Part shown: positions 6,511 to 12,935 of the stretch, in pieces | Layout of the letters: each line of letters begins with the position of its first letter | How positions within the stretch are numbered: the stretch's first letter is position 1 | Source of the DNA: Prevotella sp. UBA2755 | GTDB lineage: Bacteria; Bacteroidota; Bacteroidia; Bacteroidales; Bacteroidaceae | Direction of reading: 5' to 3' | DNA: 12,948 nt | Assembly (NCBI GenBank): GCA_002353225.1 | Contig: DEJF01000073.1 | Span: forward strand, 36,422-49,369 | Translations under genes and position numbers: made by a program | Notes under the pieces: model-generated | The model's database searches: none | Told to the model about the DNA's origin: nothing | Seen by the model: only the letters and a program-made list of their open reading frames with translations

Positions 6511-8763
6511 CTATAATGCGATAGGTATCAGCACCTTGATGCCTATATTACGTCCCATATTACAGATACCAGGACCTTCGGCATACTTCAGCCGACTCAA
6601 ATGCGACTGATAGGAACGGTCAAACAGGTTGGTGGCATTCAAGAATATAGAAGCCACTTTCCTACCATGCCATTTGATATCTGTTCCAGCAGAGAGATGG
6701 AACAGTGTATAGGACGGTGTCGCCGTCTCCGTATCATTGGCTGTATGCACATGGCTCTGACGCAGATAGCACTCCAGTCCCAGACTCACAAAAGTATTGT
6801 TCAACACCTGCCCGTCACGAATGATGTCATAACGTAAATCACTGGTCCAGCGAGGAGCCGGTGTAAAGGGAAGATAACGACTATCTGACGGCTGATGTAA
6901 CTGTATGGCATTCACATACGAGAAAGTGTTCTCGAAATGCAGAGGCTCAATGGGGTGTAAGTCTACTGACAGTTCCCCACCCCACAAACGGGCATCACCT
7001 GACTTATACTGATACTCATCGCTATGCTCGTCTAAGCGCTGCAAGAAAATATAGTTGTTGATGTGATTGGCAAACAGAGATAATTGAGCAGAAAGAACAC
7101 TCGAGGAATAGTCAACACCTAAATCAAACTGCCAACTGTGTTCTGGCGATAAAGAGTGGTTACCGATCTCATAACGGAAGGTTCCCTCATGCTCGCCATT
7201 GGAACCTAACTCACTAAGATTGGGAGCACGGAAACCATGCGACAGATTCAGACGGGCATTCCATTGAGGGGTGATACGGTAGATAACACCCAAACTACCT
7301 GTCAGCCCCTTAAAGTTTCGACTGAAATCCTCAAAACGCTCCTCGCCCTCGTCCATCAAGGCATAACTATGCAGATGACGATGGTCAAAGCGCAATCCGC
7401 CACTCAGCGTCCATTGCTCAAAATGACGAGTGACTGAGGCAAAGGCACCAATATCAAACAGACGATAGGAAGGTATCAGGAATTCCTCACCAAGGTTCTC
7501 TGAGTGTTGCCACATGCCTGAGATACCTGCTGCCCACTGCCACAGTTCTTTGGTGGCAGTATAATGGACATCATAATTAATCGTATGCAAACGGAAATCA
7601 AGTCCTAACTCGTCGGCTTCCTCAAACTCCTTACGACGGTTTTGCTGATAGCCTACAACAGCCTTTAAGGAACCATCACCAATAATAAAGGAGTTATCGA
7701 GAACGGCTTTATGATGATAGATTTTCTGATATGCCGCAGATGGCGCTAACTCACCAGTCACCTCATCACGCTCTCCTTCTACAAGTCCAGGTGTGATATG
7801 GTATGTGGAGAATTTCAAATGGGAATAGCCCCAACTGCGGTTCAGTCCTAACATTCCACTCAGAGCCTGTTCTCTGAATTGAGAGCCCCATACTTTGCCA
7901 TCCCGGTTATTCTTATACTCACTGGCATCTTTCTGGCTCCATCGCCAGTTCCACACAATTCCACCCTTGTTGCCGGCGAAATCTACAGTATAGTCCCACA
8001 TACGGTTATTGGTCTGATACTCACCACCTAATGTTGCCGCCATCTTTCCTTGTGGCATAACGGGTTGTTCGTGAAGTACCAACACACCTGCCATTGCATC
8101 GGATCCATACATCAAGGAGGCAGGACCTTTCAGTATCTCGACGGAATGGACGGTCTGAGCATCTACTTCTATACCATGCTCGTCACCCCATTGCTGTCCT
8201 TCCTGACGAATACCGTCATTCACCGTCGCAATACGATTATAACCCAAACCACGGATCACTGGTTTAGAAATACCACTACCCGTCGTAATCTGGGATACAC
8301 CAGGCTGACGAGCCACAGCGTCGATAATATTGGTTGAAGAAGTCTCTTGAAGGACTCGTGGTGCGACCACAGAGACTGGCGCAGGGGAATAGTCGGCACG
8401 GGCATTACCTGTCAGACCTGTTACCACCACCTCTTTCAACATGGCATTGTTCTCTTGCAACACGAAATCTCTCTCATGACAAACTCGTAGGTCTATCGTC
8501 TCAATAATAGTAAGATGACCTACATACGTCACCTGTATGGTTGTCTTGACTGCTGGCAAGTTGCGCAGACTGTAGAAACCATCCTCGTTAGTCACCGTCC
8601 CTTCTTTTAACAAAGGGAAATAAATACTGGCACCTGCTACGGGTGTACCATCTGTGGCATCTGTCACTTTTCCTTGTAACGACACCTTCTGAACCAATGG
8701 TTCTGCTGCCATAGGGGTACACATAATAGCCCATGACAGCAATATCATATATATTGTCTTCAT
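6511..8763 (-). CDS. TonB-dependent outer-membrane receptor, metal-type candidate
   Basis: A 750-residue outer-membrane active transporter powered by TonB. Residues 1-20 are a signal peptide. About 27-105 is a carboxypeptidase-regulatory-like beta domain common in Bacteroidota receptors (GKVTDATDGTPVAGASIYFP, TNEDGFYSLRNLP). EVVVTG (111-116) leads into the plug (about 125-235) with KPVIRGLGYNRI, GIRQEGQQWGDEHG (184-197) and VEILKGPASLMYGSDAMAGVL. The remainder is the beta barrel, ending in NIGIKVLIPIAL without the usual terminal Phe. There is no SusD partner, so it is unlikely to be a glycan SusC. The QW-DEHG plug motif and the adjacent His/Cys-rich protein resemble ZnuD-like metal receptors. 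Zinc or copper is therefore a reasonable guess, not a demonstration. It starts 42 nt after the upstream gene, with a 10-bp hairpin just before its ATG. Confidence 0.9.
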   Translation of the reverse strand: MKTIYMILLSWAIMCTPMAAEPLVQKVSLQGKVTDATDGTPVAGASIYFPLLKEGTVTNEDGFYSLRNLPAVKTTIQVTYVGHLTIIETIDLRVCHERDFVLQENNAMLKEVVVTGLTGNARADYSPAPVSVVAPRVLQETSSTNIIDAVARQPGVSQITTGSGISKPVIRGLGYNRIATVNDGIRQEGQQWGDEHGIEVDAQTVHSVEILKGPASLMYGSDAMAGVLVLHEQPVMPQGKMAATLGGEYQTNNRMWDYTVDFAGNKGGIVWNWRWSQKDASEYKNNRDGKVWGSQFREQALSGMLGLNRSWGYSHLKFSTYHITPGLVEGERDEVTGELAPSAAYQKIYHHKAVLDNSFIIGDGSLKAVVGYQQNRRKEFEEADELGLDFRLHTINYDVHYTATKELWQWAAGISGMWQHSENLGEEFLIPSYRLFDIGAFASVTRHFEQWTLSGGLRFDHRHLHSYALMDEGEERFEDFSRNFKGLTGSLGVIYRITPQWNARLNLSHGFRAPNLSELGSNGEHEGTFRYEIGNHSLSPEHSWQFDLGVDYSSSVLSAQLSLFANHINNYIFLQRLDEHSDEYQYKSGDARLWGGELSVDLHPIEPLHFENTFSYVNAIQLHQPSDSRYLPFTPAPRWTSDLRYDIIRDGQVLNNTFVSLGLECYLRQSHVHTANDTETATPSYTLFHLSAGTDIKWHGRKVASIFLNATNLFDRSYQSHLSRLKYAEGPGICNMGRNIGIKVLIPIAL

Positions 8764-8769
8764 TTTTGT

Positions 8770-8814
8770 GTTATCTGATAAATGTTATACTAAAAAACTA
8801 TTTAATCAGATAAC
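8770..8814 (-). promoter_or_regulatory. 10-bp inverted repeat ahead of the TonB receptor start
   Basis: GTTATCTGAT (8770-8779) and ATCAGATAAC (8805-8814) are perfect 10-bp complements separated by 25 A/T-rich bases. In the minus-strand mRNA the stem starts at the last codons and stop of the His/Cys-rich gene and ends 6 nt before the receptor ATG. It could hide the ribosome site until the upstream stop is translated, act as an mRNA processing or attenuation element, or be a protein-binding site. There is no U-run typical of a terminator. Confidence 0.55.
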
Positions 8815-9153
8815 AGGAGGGGCTCGAGGGGAATGAGGACGATACGCAGCCGACAGGCACTGCGGAGTCTGGGTAAATAATAAAACTGTATGAGCCTGTC
8901 TTGCCACTGCCAATACCAAAGTCGCTGCTGCCACAAAAGACAGAGTGACAAACTGACAGAGTACACAGTCATGAATATGAATAGTCTGTAAAGAAATATG
9001 CCCTCCATGTGGTAGGTGATTGGTACACTCGTAACAATCACCTTCCACACTGACGGCATAGTCATGGGTATGCAGAGAAGAGAACATCAGTATTGGCAGG
9101 AATACCAATAGCAACAGTCTTGCAGACCACGTTCTCTTCTGCATTTGCTTCAT
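8806..9153 (-). CDS. Small His/Cys-rich membrane protein, probable metal-related
   Basis: A 115-residue protein with a basic N-terminus and a hydrophobic segment (residues about 11-26) that is either a signal peptide or a membrane anchor. A metal-ligand-like middle follows: HTH (28-30), CYEC (40-43), HLPHGGH (46-52) and HIHDCVLC (59-66, with Cys at 63 and 66). A second hydrophobic helix spans about 67-86, then a Pro-rich tail. Two CxxC pairs plus many His suggest it binds a transition metal. I cannot name a family with confidence; it resembles the small His/Cys-rich proteins often found next to metal transporters. It starts 10 nt after fabG and ends 42 nt before the TonB receptor, so it is very likely cotranscribed with both. 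A different frame (8802-9065) overlaps but lacks a sensible N-terminus. Confidence 0.75.
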   Translation of the reverse strand: MKQMQKRTWSARLLLLVFLPILMFSSLHTHDYAVSVEGDCYECTNHLPHGGHISLQTIHIHDCVLCQFVTLSFVAAATLVLAVARQAHTVLLFTQTPQCLSAAYRPHSPRAPPVI

Positions 9154-9163
9154 TTCTAATGAA

Positions 9164-9901
9164 TTACATGTTCATACCACCATCTACCTGGATAACCTGA
9201 CCACTGACATAACTTGACATATCAGAAGCAAGGAAGGTAGCCACGTTGGCGATATCCTCTACCTGACCACCACGACGCAGAGGAATCTTATTGATCCACT
9301 CCTTGCGGATGTCATCAGGAAGTGCCTGGGTCATGGCTGTATCAATGAAACCAGGAGCAATAGCATTTGCACGAATTCCCTTGGGACCCATCTCCTGACC
9401 AATACTCTTGGCAAGGGCTATCAAACCAGCCTTGGAGGCAGCGTAGTTTGCCTGACCGGCATTACCATGAACACCAACAACTGATGCCATATTAATAATA
9501 CTACCACCACGTTGACGCATCATGACGGGAACACAGGCATGAATGAAATTGAATGCTGACTTCAGATTGACAGCAATCACCGCATCCCACTGCTGCTCTG
9601 TCATACGGAGCATCAGACCGTCTTTTGTAATACCTGCGTTATTTACCAGAATGTCAACACTGCCAAACTCCTCTTTGACAGCCTTGACAACTTCCTCTGT
9701 CTGAGCGAAATCTGCTGCATTAGAGGCATAACTCTTAGCCTTGACACCCTTTGCGGCAATCTCTTTCTCTGTTTCCTCATTCACCTCCAAATCAGTGAAT
9801 GCGATGTTAGCGCCTTCCTCGGCAAACTTCAATGCGATAGCCTTTCCGATACCGCGTGCAGCACCTGTAATCAGGGCTGTCTTACCTTCTAATAATCCCA
9901 T
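9164..9901 (-). CDS. fabG: 3-oxoacyl-ACP reductase
   Basis: A 245-residue short-chain dehydrogenase of the FabG type, reducing 3-oxoacyl-ACP to 3-hydroxyacyl-ACP with NADPH in fatty-acid elongation. The Rossmann cofactor motif TGAARGIG is at 12-19 and NNAG at 87-90. The catalytic tetrad is N112, S140, Y153 and K157 (YAASK), and PG is at 183-184. The end VSGQVIQVDGGMNM is typical of FabG. Length is exactly that of the family. It starts 21 nt after the TetR-family gene and ends 10 nt before the His/Cys-rich gene, all on one strand. Other short-chain dehydrogenases share these motifs, but the whole sequence is most like FabG. The pairing with a TetR regulator suggests regulated lipid synthesis, which is inference. 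Confidence 0.93.
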   Translation of the reverse strand: MGLLEGKTALITGAARGIGKAIALKFAEEGANIAFTDLEVNEETEKEIAAKGVKAKSYASNAADFAQTEEVVKAVKEEFGSVDILVNNAGITKDGLMLRMTEQQWDAVIAVNLKSAFNFIHACVPVMMRQRGGSIINMASVVGVHGNAGQANYAASKAGLIALAKSIGQEMGPKGIRANAIAPGFIDTAMTQALPDDIRKEWINKIPLRRGGQVEDIANVATFLASDMSSYVSGQVIQVDGGMNM

Positions 9902-9922
9902 AATTCTTTGTTGATTAATATT

Positions 9923-10522
9923 TTAATTGTTTTTAATCGTGATATGTCCCAAGGCACCATACACAAATTTAGCAACCTGTGGCTTTGTGGCTTCTTCTGA
10001 AAGTCCATGGGCTATACGTCCATAAATATAAGGAACTTCTAGACCCTTAATACAATAATGGGTAATATTTGCCACCAATTCGACATTATCAATGTCAAAC
10101 TCACCGTCTTCCTTTCCTTCACGGAACACCTTGCAGAAAAGTTCAATCTCTGCAGCATCAAAACTCTTACGTACCTTCTCTACCATCCAAATATTACGGA
10201 AGAACTCCGCACGCAAATTACCATTGCGCACCACAGTCTCACGAATCATATTCAAATGAGTGTATATCAGTTCCACAACCTTGTCTTGAGGACGAATCTT
10301 ACGTGCGGCAACTTCGTCTAGTTTATCTGACAAACGCTCCAACTCTCCTTCAATAACCGCATAGTAGATATCCTCTTTAGATTTAAAATAGGTATAGAGG
10401 GTACGGCGTCCCTTGCCTGAAGCAAGGGCAATGTCATTCATTGTCGTATTCTCCATTCCATTCTTGGCAAACAACTGTCGTGCCACGTCTACCAATTTCT
10501 GTCTGGTCTTTGATATTGACAT
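9923..10522 (-). CDS. TetR/AcrR-family transcriptional regulator
   Basis: A 199-residue regulator. The N-terminal DNA-binding domain (6-55) is textbook TetR: TRQKLVDVARQLFAKNG, then the helix-turn-helix TTMNDIALASGKGRRTLYTYFKSKEDIYYAV. The remainder is helical ligand-binding and dimer domain with no recognisable ligand signature. The start at 10522 is chosen over in-frame upstream codons because GGGAGG (10531-10536) lies 8 nt before it, a rare true Shine-Dalgarno for this genome. A start at 10555 would leave almost no leader, and 10747 lies upstream of the promoter and inside the tRNA. fabG follows after 21 nt. An inverted repeat overlapping its -7 box suggests autorepression, and repression of fabG and the two genes beyond it. 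The inducer may be an acyl-CoA or acyl-ACP by analogy with other lipid regulators; this is a guess. Confidence 0.92.
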   Translation of the reverse strand: MSISKTRQKLVDVARQLFAKNGMENTTMNDIALASGKGRRTLYTYFKSKEDIYYAVIEGELERLSDKLDEVAARKIRPQDKVVELIYTHLNMIRETVVRNGNLRAEFFRNIWMVEKVRKSFDAAEIELFCKVFREGKEDGEFDIDNVELVANITHYCIKGLEVPYIYGRIAHGLSEEATKPQVAKFVYGALGHITIKNN

Positions 10523-10530
10523 CGTTCTAT

Positions 10531-10536
10531 CCTCCC
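10531..10536 (-). promoter_or_regulatory. Shine-Dalgarno deciding the TetR-family gene start
   Basis: On the minus strand GGGAGG occurs 8 nt upstream of the ATG at 10522. Most genes in this window have A/T-rich leaders without such a site, so its presence strongly favours 10522 as the start codon. Confidence 0.7.
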
Positions 10537-10547
10537 AATTTTTCCTA

Positions 10548-10573
10548 TTGCACATATTGAATACAATGTGCAA
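10548..10573 (-). promoter_or_regulatory. Candidate TetR-family operator
   Basis: TTGCACAT (10548-10555) and ATGTGCAA (10566-10573) form a perfect 8-bp inverted repeat with a 10-bp centre, 26 bp overall. It covers the predicted transcription start and the end of the -7 box of the regulator's own promoter. Size, symmetry and position are typical of a TetR-family autoregulatory operator. Binding is inferred, not shown. Confidence 0.65.
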
Positions 10574-10602
10574 AATTAGGTAATTCTTTCCAAACAGCCA
10601 AA
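10571..10602 (-). promoter_or_regulatory. Promoter of the TetR-fabG gene run
   Basis: TTTG (10599-10602), a 20-nt spacer and TAATTTTG (10571-10578) on the minus strand match the Bacteroidota consensus. The start site should be near 10564, about 40 nt before the ATG at 10522. The -7 box overlaps the inverted repeat at 10548-10573. No other promoter is evident before the three downstream genes. Confidence 0.75.
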
Positions 10603-10659
10603 TAATTTCATGTAAATCACTCAAAAAATAACAGAAACACAAAAAAAGAGCATAAATAT

Positions 10660-10690
10660 TTTGTGTTTTAAGAAAATAGTCGTACCTTTG
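10660..10690 (+). promoter_or_regulatory. Promoter of the initiator tRNA gene
   Basis: TTTG (10660-10663), 19 nt and TACCTTTG (10683-10690) match the Bacteroidota consensus well. The box ends 21 nt before the mature tRNA 5' end. It diverges from the TetR-family gene promoter, with about 57 A/T-rich bases between the two -33 boxes. Confidence 0.8.
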
Positions 10691-10711
10691 CACCCGCTTA
10701 AAGGAAATGAT

Positions 10712-10784
10712 CGCGGAGTGGAGCAGTTGGTAGCTCGCCAGGCTCATAACCTGGAGGTCGCATGTTCGAGTCCTGCCTCCGCAA
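10712..10784 (+). tRNA. Initiator tRNA-Met (CAT)
   Basis: A 73-nt tRNA with a full cloverleaf. The acceptor arms are CGCGGAG / CTCCGCA, D stem GAGC / GCTC, anticodon stem CCAGG / CCTGG, loop CTCATAA with anticodon CAT at 10745-10747, and T loop TTCGAGT. Initiator hallmarks are the unpaired C1-A72 end of the acceptor and the A11-U24 pair, so this is fMet tRNA rather than elongator Met or the CAT-decoding Ile tRNA. CCA is not encoded (ACTA follows). Two oddities: position 29-41 is A-U, so only two of the three usual G-C pairs next to the anticodon loop are present, and the T stem has a U52-C62 mismatch. It has its own promoter and terminator and is monocistronic. Confidence 0.95.
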
Positions 10785-10786
10785 CT

Positions 10787-10824
10787 AAAAAGAGACGCAA
10801 CCCATTTGGATTGCGTCTCTTTTT
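10787..10824. terminator. Bidirectional intrinsic terminator
   Basis: AAAAAGAGACGCAA (10787-10800) pairs perfectly with TTGCGTCTCTTTTT (10811-10824) around a 10-nt loop. It gives a GC-containing 9-10-bp stem with a U-run on either strand. It ends the tRNA transcript on plus and the lytic transglycosylase transcript on minus, which converge here. Confidence 0.92.
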
Positions 10825-10843
10825 CATAGTAGCATCTAATTTT

Positions 10844-11275
10844 TCACTTCATGTGTCGCATCACCTTCTCGTAATAACGTTGAGTAGCACGTTTTGAGTA
10901 GCGCTGACCTCCATTCCACGAACGGATGGCATGCTCAACATCATTAGCGCGATTAAAGAACGACTGTATCAAGAGGAACATTTCCTTCGACTTCTGAACG
11001 TCGAAACGGTCATTCATAGTGAAGCGCTTCTTACTCTTTCTCTTCTCCAGAATAAGATTACACTCCTTCACACAAATTGGAGTAATCTGCATGGCACCAC
11101 ATGAGGGACCACTTACTGCTCTGGGGTTTCCTCCACTTTCCACCTGAATAATCGCATTGATTACAGGATTCCAGTCAAAAGAGTTTCCTTTTCCATTTGT
11201 ACCAGCCAATGACTCAACGGAACCAACCGCCAAAATCATTGCTGTAAATACCATTTTTCTAACAACCTTAATCAT
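10844..11275 (-). CDS. Short secreted SLT-type lytic transglycosylase
   Basis: A 143-residue protein with an N-terminal signal peptide (MIKVVRKMVFTAMILAVGSVESLAG). A compact lysozyme-like SLT domain follows: NPVINAIIQVESGGNP (36-51) carries the catalytic glutamate E46, and SCGAMQITP (58-66) corresponds to the GLMQ-type motif. IRSWNGG (117-123) and YYEKV (134-138) match the later substrate-cleft motifs. Such enzymes cut the peptidoglycan glycan strand between MurNAc and GlcNAc and form 1,6-anhydro-MurNAc. No LysM or other wall-binding domain is present. Cys59, Cys68 and Cys72 cluster after the active site and could form a disulfide. The start at 11275 follows AAAGGA at a suitable distance. A further upstream TTG frame (to 11386) is excluded because it runs through the promoter. 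It is monocistronic and shares a terminator with the tRNA gene. The substrate and partner complex are not evident. Confidence 0.87.
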   Translation of the reverse strand: MIKVVRKMVFTAMILAVGSVESLAGTNGKGNSFDWNPVINAIIQVESGGNPRAVSGPSCGAMQITPICVKECNLILEKRKSKKRFTMNDRFDVQKSKEMFLLIQSFFNRANDVEHAIRSWNGGQRYSKRATQRYYEKVMRHMK

Positions 11276-11343
11276 AAAATTATCCTTTAAGTATGACCGT
11301 CTCACCACGAGACATTCAATCGCCACACTATTGTTATCGCGCA

Positions 11344-11375
11344 CAAAGGTACTGCTAATTATTTTCCCAACCAAA
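11344..11375 (-). promoter_or_regulatory. Promoter of the lytic transglycosylase gene
   Basis: TTTG (11372-11375), a 20-nt spacer and TACCTTTG (11344-11351) on the minus strand. The leader of about 60 nt contains a small hairpin, GTCTC-N5-GAGAC (11299-11313). The promoter diverges from the fimbrial lipoprotein promoter about 90 bp to the right. Confidence 0.8.
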
Positions 11376-11465
11376 TAATAACACAAAATATAACATTGAT
11401 TATCAATTAATTAACATAAATCAAGTGAGCAACAGAAAAAATATTTCGAACTTTCGGAGAAAATA

Positions 11466-11497
11466 TTTGGCAATTAGGATTATAATGAGTACCTTTG
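11466..11497 (+). promoter_or_regulatory. Promoter of the fimbrial lipoprotein gene
   Basis: TTTG (11466-11469), a 20-nt spacer and TACCTTTG (11490-11497) match the Bacteroidota consensus. The predicted start near 11504 leaves a leader of about 60 nt. A two-part motif ATTTCGAA...TTCGGAG occurs both just upstream of the -33 box (11443-11459) and at the start site (11504-11526), so the promoter may be bracketed by regulator sites. Confidence 0.78.
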
Positions 11498-11565
11498 TAT
11501 CTGATTTCGAATTCAACTATTCGGAGTCAACTAAACATTACAAATTGTTCTAAAAATTATCTATT

Positions 11566-12879
11566 ATGAAGAAAATGCTAACACGTGCATTCATTTGCAT
11601 GACCCCGTGGGTTCTAGGAGCCTGCGAGAAGGAACTTGTCAGCGATGCCCCTGTCATTACTGATAGTTCGTTGAGTATCATTACTCGATCCGTGAACGCA
11701 GAGGAGACTGTCAGTTTCCCTATTAACGTCTTTGTGTTTAACAATGAAGACAAGGCTTTCATCAAGAAAGAAATTCTTTCTGATAAAGACAATCCTCTCG
11801 AACTAAATTTACCTTTTGGCTCGTATGATGTCTATGCCATTGGAGGGGCAGATGGTAATCTTTACGATTTTCCTACTGAAGAGGAAATCACAGAAGAATC
11901 TGAGATTACTCTGAAGAACGGGAAAGAGCATGCCGACCTGATGACGGCACATGATGTCATCACTTTAGAGGAGAAAGATGGAAATCAACTTACACTTAGT
12001 ATGGAAAGACAGGTTACAGAACTAACTCAAGCCACCATCAAACAAGTTCCAGAAGACGTTACCGAGGTTAGTATCTCCTTATCATCCAATTATAGAAGTA
12101 TTCAGATTAACGGAGAACTTGGAAGTCTGTGGGATCATGGTTATGCCCTCAATGACAATGGAGACGGCACATGGAGTCTCCCCTCTCCTACCATGTTGCT
12201 CCTTGATTCTGAGAAGGCTACCATTACAATTAGTCTAACGAAAGATGATGGAACTATTAAGAATTATTCCTATTCGTGCACGGAGGAAATAAAGAAAAAC
12301 CACAAAATCAGCATTACTGCTACTTACCAAGAAGACAACATCGTCCAACTAACTGGTGTAATCACTGGTACAACATGGGCAGGTAGCCAAGAGATTGTTT
12401 TCGATTTTGGAGAAGGTAACTCCTCTCATGAAAATGGCAACAACAATAATGAAGACGATGATATTATTAATGCAGCAGCACCAAAAGAATATACATTGTA
12501 TAAAGATTGTTTTGTTTTGAAGGTTACTCCCAATGACGAAGGTTATAAAGAAGTTCTGCTTCTATATAATGAGGATTTCAATATAGAAACAAAAGACAAA
12601 ACCGAAGATGCAATTCTTCATGAAATCAATGCCGTATTAGAATCCACTACAATCAATGAAATCTCTGGATGGAGACTACCAAATGAAGATGAAGCGAAAA
12701 TAACAAGAAATATTATAGGACATATTTTGAATTCAGAATTAAAGACAAAACCCAATACAAACTTTTATTTCTATTTAGATAAAAATGATTTAAAAGCCTT
12801 TGATAGAAATGTAGATAAAAGAGAATATACCTATGCACATCAATATCGCCCAGTAACAATTCTTAAATTCAACAAGTAA
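11566..12879 (+). CDS. FimB/Mfa2-family fimbrial lipoprotein with extra C-terminal module
   Basis: A 437-residue lipoprotein. MKKMLTRAFICMTPWVLGAC is a type II signal peptide with lipobox LGAC (lipidated Cys20), followed by acidic residues (CEKELVSD) compatible with outer-membrane or surface delivery. Residues about 35-280 resemble the FimB/Mfa2 fimbrial anchor family: SFPINVFVFNNEDKAF, LPFGSYDVYAIGG, LSMERQVTELT, SSNYRSIQINGELG, and a closing GTTWAGSQEIVFDFGEG. Family proteins often end near there. Here an Asn/Asp/Glu-rich linker (about 282-305) leads to a further 130-residue module with GWRLPNEDEA (368-377), FYFYLDKN and a final YRPVTILKF. This resembles the GWRLPT...RPV pattern of small surface modules often found in Bacteroidota. 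GC content falls sharply in that module. It has its own promoter and a downstream hairpin, and no other pilus gene is in the window. The anchor or tip role is inferred. Confidence 0.82.
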   Translation: MKKMLTRAFICMTPWVLGACEKELVSDAPVITDSSLSIITRSVNAEETVSFPINVFVFNNEDKAFIKKEILSDKDNPLELNLPFGSYDVYAIGGADGNLYDFPTEEEITEESEITLKNGKEHADLMTAHDVITLEEKDGNQLTLSMERQVTELTQATIKQVPEDVTEVSISLSSNYRSIQINGELGSLWDHGYALNDNGDGTWSLPSPTMLLLDSEKATITISLTKDDGTIKNYSYSCTEEIKKNHKISITATYQEDNIVQLTGVITGTTWAGSQEIVFDFGEGNSSHENGNNNNEDDDIINAAAPKEYTLYKDCFVLKVTPNDEGYKEVLLLYNEDFNIETKDKTEDAILHEINAVLESTTINEISGWRLPNEDEAKITRNIIGHILNSELKTKPNTNFYFYLDKNDLKAFDRNVDKREYTYAHQYRPVTILKFNK

Positions 12880-12902
12880 ACAATTAGTAATAAAACAAAT
12901 AA

Positions 12903-12935
12903 GAAGCCCTGAAGATATTGCATCTTCAGGGCTTC
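12903..12935. terminator. Strong hairpin after the fimbrial lipoprotein gene
   Basis: GAAGCCCTGAAGAT (12903-12916) pairs perfectly over 14 bp with 12922-12935 around the loop ATTGC. No T-run follows on the plus strand. On the minus strand the 3' side is U-rich (CTTATTTGTTTTATT). It therefore probably terminates a convergent minus-strand gene beyond the right edge, and may also protect or end the fimbrial transcript. Confidence 0.72.

Noticed and set aside
8802..9065. 87-codon minus-strand frame overlapping the His/Cys-rich gene
   Set aside because: Lower-quality composition, no signal peptide at its start, and it would leave a long gap after fabG. The 8806-9153 frame has a signal-like N-terminus and metal-ligand motifs.
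10523..10747. 75-residue N-terminal extension of the TetR-family regulator
   Set aside because: It would start inside the tRNA on the opposite strand and upstream of the promoter. GGGAGG supports the start at 10522.
11276..11386. TTG start extending the lytic transglycosylase by 37 residues
   Set aside because: It runs through the promoter boxes at 11344-11375 and would place residues before an obvious signal peptide.
11376..11530. Possible invertible (phase-variable) fimbrial promoter
   Set aside because: The repeated motifs here are direct, not inverted, apart from the short self-complementary TTCGAA, and no recombinase gene is in the window.
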